This document shows, piece by piece, positions 5,990 through 7,233 of a stretch of 7,233 nucleotides of DNA; the first letter of the stretch is position 1, and each line of letters starts with the position of its first letter. A model generated the notes under the pieces. It searched no databases, had not been told where the DNA came from, and worked only from the letters and a program-made list of their open reading frames with translations. The stretch is from JANWHZ01 sp035758575 (GTDB taxonomy: Bacteria > Patescibacteriota > Saccharimonadia > Saccharimonadales > UBA4665), in contig DASTXH010000010.1 of assembly GCA_035758575.1 (NCBI GenBank), positions 1-7,233 on the forward strand. The letters are read 5' to 3'. A program made the position numbers and the translations under genes.

Positions 5990-7167
5990 TATTGGTTTCC
6001 AACCCCGGCGGTGCGAGCCGGAAGTATGCCCTGTTCCGGGGCGATGTGCTGCTGGCGGCGCTCCATTTCGAGTACGAGGACGGCCATGTAGTGTGCAGCA
6101 TTGAAGCGGGCGACAGCACCTGGCGGCTGATGCCGGATATCGCTTCGGTTGCTGAGACCGCCCGGGTGTTGCTGCCGCTTTTGCGCGAACATCATATCTT
6201 ATCAGGCACGCAGCAACCAGCCTGTATCGGGCTACGGGTAGTAGCGCCGACGGGTTTCTTCCTATCGGACCATATATTTAATGAAACAGTGGTGCGGCGC
6301 CTGCAAACCATGCACGAACGCGTGCCGATCCATATAGACGCAGTCCTGCAGGAATACCATGCGTTATCCACTATGTTCCCTGACATAACGGTGGTGGGTG
6401 TGTCGGACAGCGCCTTTCACGCTACCAAACCGGACTTTGCCTGGAACTACGGCTTGCCGCTGGCAGACGGCGACCGGCTGGAGATAAAACGGTTTGGCTA
6501 CCACGGCCTGTCGGCTGCGTCAGTCGTGCGAGAGTTGCACGATCATGACAAGCTGCCGCCGAAGGTGATCATCTGCCACTTAGGCAGCGGCGCCAGCGTC
6601 ACGGCCGTGTGGCACGGCAAAAGCCGCGATACTACCATGGGCTACTCGCCGCTTGAAGGCGTGGTAATGTCTACGCGCAGCGGCAGCTTTGATCCGTCGG
6701 TGCTAAGTGTGCTTAAGCGCGAGCTAGGCTTTGGCGACGTGGAGTTGGAAACATATCTCAACGAACAAAGCGGTTTGTTGGGCCTGAGCGGCACGTCCGG
6801 CGACATACGCGAACTACTACAGCGCGAGGCTGACGGCGATCATTTTGTCCACCTGGCGCTAGAGACCTATCTTTTCTCAGTACAGAAAGCCATAGGCCAA
6901 ATGAGTGCCGTACTGGGCGGTATAGATCTGTTGGTATTTACCGGTACGGTAGGCGAGCGATCTTCCAGTATTCGTGCGCGGGTACTCAGCCCGTTCCACT
7001 ATCTGGATTTGGCGCTCGACCATCATAGCAACGCCCAGTGTACGGCGCCAAAAGAACTTACCTGCGTCAGCCGCCTGGCGCATTCCCGCCCAATTTTCGT
7101 AGTTCCCGCCAACGAAGCCGCCGAAATCGCCCGCCGAACACAGCTGGCAATCAGACGTCACGCGTAG
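5968..7167 (+). CDS. ackA: Acetate kinase family protein, divergent signature motifs
   Basis: A 399-residue protein of the acetate/propionate kinase family (ASKHA fold), the usual family length. It is expected to convert acetyl phosphate and ADP to acetate and ATP in the cytoplasm. Residues corresponding to the key ones of Methanosarcina AckA are visible: Asn12, Lys19, Arg90, Asp147, His179, His204, Arg237 in MSTRSG, Asp279, Arg281 and Glu383. Several motifs deviate. NxGSSSxK is NPGGASRK (12-19), GHRVVHGG is GLRVVAPT (88-95), LHNPAN is IHIDAV (121-126), HLGNGAS is HLGSGAS (204-210), and GIGEN is TVGER (327-331). The gene overlaps xfp by 22 bp, so it almost certainly consumes the product of that enzyme. 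No phosphotransacetylase is nearby. Altered substrate preference or reduced activity is possible, but the context favours a working acetate kinase. Confidence 0.88.
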   Translation: MAVEAPVVLVSNPGGASRKYALFRGDVLLAALHFEYEDGHVVCSIEAGDSTWRLMPDIASVAETARVLLPLLREHHILSGTQQPACIGLRVVAPTGFFLSDHIFNETVVRRLQTMHERVPIHIDAVLQEYHALSTMFPDITVVGVSDSAFHATKPDFAWNYGLPLADGDRLEIKRFGYHGLSAASVVRELHDHDKLPPKVIICHLGSGASVTAVWHGKSRDTTMGYSPLEGVVMSTRSGSFDPSVLSVLKRELGFGDVELETYLNEQSGLLGLSGTSGDIRELLQREADGDHFVHLALETYLFSVQKAIGQMSAVLGGIDLLVFTGTVGERSSSIRARVLSPFHYLDLALDHHSNAQCTAPKELTCVSRLAHSRPIFVVPANEAAEIARRTQLAIRRHA

Positions 7168-7233
7168 CCGGGGCGTACTCTAGCCTCGGTTCGATATGGG
7201 AGTCACCTTTCCGCTTGGGCAGATTGAACACAG
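7151..7233 (-). CDS. Possible C-terminus of a convergent gene, partial
   Basis: A minus-strand frame is open from the window edge to a TGA at 7151-7153. Its last residues read VFNLPKRKGDSHIEPRLEYA and then PATRDV. About two thirds of third codon positions are G or C, similar to the neighbours. It would overlap the ackA 3' end by 17 bp, a common convergent arrangement. I do not recognise the protein. Only about 27 codons are visible, so chance is a real alternative. One plus-strand frame is also open here but has no start codon. Confidence 0.3.
   Translation of the reverse strand, partial: VFNLPKRKGDSHIEPRLEYAPATRDV

Noticed and set aside
124..7167. Recoded UGA (glycine or tryptophan) as in some Patescibacteria
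   Set aside because: All five genes reach family length and end at TAA or TAG without any in-frame TGA, which fits the standard code.
7168..7189. Hairpin CCGGGGC / GCCTCGG right after the ackA stop as a terminator
   Set aside because: It includes a G-U pair and an 8-nt loop, and is followed by TTCGAT rather than a T-run, so support is too weak.

Overview
This window is about 7.2 kb of moderately GC-rich bacterial DNA. It holds five complete protein genes arranged as two divergent groups, a cluster of DNA palindromes at the left edge, and possibly the tail of a sixth gene at the right edge. No rRNA, tRNA, CRISPR array or transposase gene is visible. The gene set and the style of the small P-loop kinase resemble Patescibacteria, Saccharibacteria in particular. 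This is a judgement from memory of those families, not a search, and I hold it at moderate confidence. All five genes keep family length under the standard code, so UGA is not recoded. All five happen to end in TAA or TAG.

Left to right: positions 1-125 hold four consecutive hairpins. The first resembles the terminal hairpins of IS200/IS605-type elements, and the last is probably a terminator. Three minus-strand genes follow, transcribed right to left: a small P-loop kinase of unknown substrate (2905-3438), a VKOR-family disulfide-generating membrane protein (2276-2830) and an RND/MMPL exporter (124-2220). Their gaps are 74 and 55 bp, which fits one envelope-related operon, possibly with an internal promoter before the VKOR gene.

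The 211 bp between the divergent kinase and phosphoketolase genes is the regulatory centre. It carries a TGTGA-N6-TCAC palindrome like a CRP/FNR-family operator. The palindrome lies about 41.5 bp upstream of the predicted start of one promoter. A 10-bp hairpin and a second, stronger promoter with a perfect TATAAT follow. A near-identical palindrome sits in the gap between the kinase and VKOR genes, so one regulator may control both groups.

The plus-strand group is a two-gene energy module. A phosphoketolase splits xylulose-5-phosphate and/or fructose-6-phosphate to acetyl phosphate. An overlapping acetate kinase family gene would convert that acetyl phosphate to acetate and ATP. The phosphoketolase keeps its active-site histidines. 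The acetate kinase keeps its main catalytic residues but has several changes in the usual signature motifs. Beyond 7167 only 66 bases remain; the minus strand there reads as a possible C-terminus of a convergent gene.
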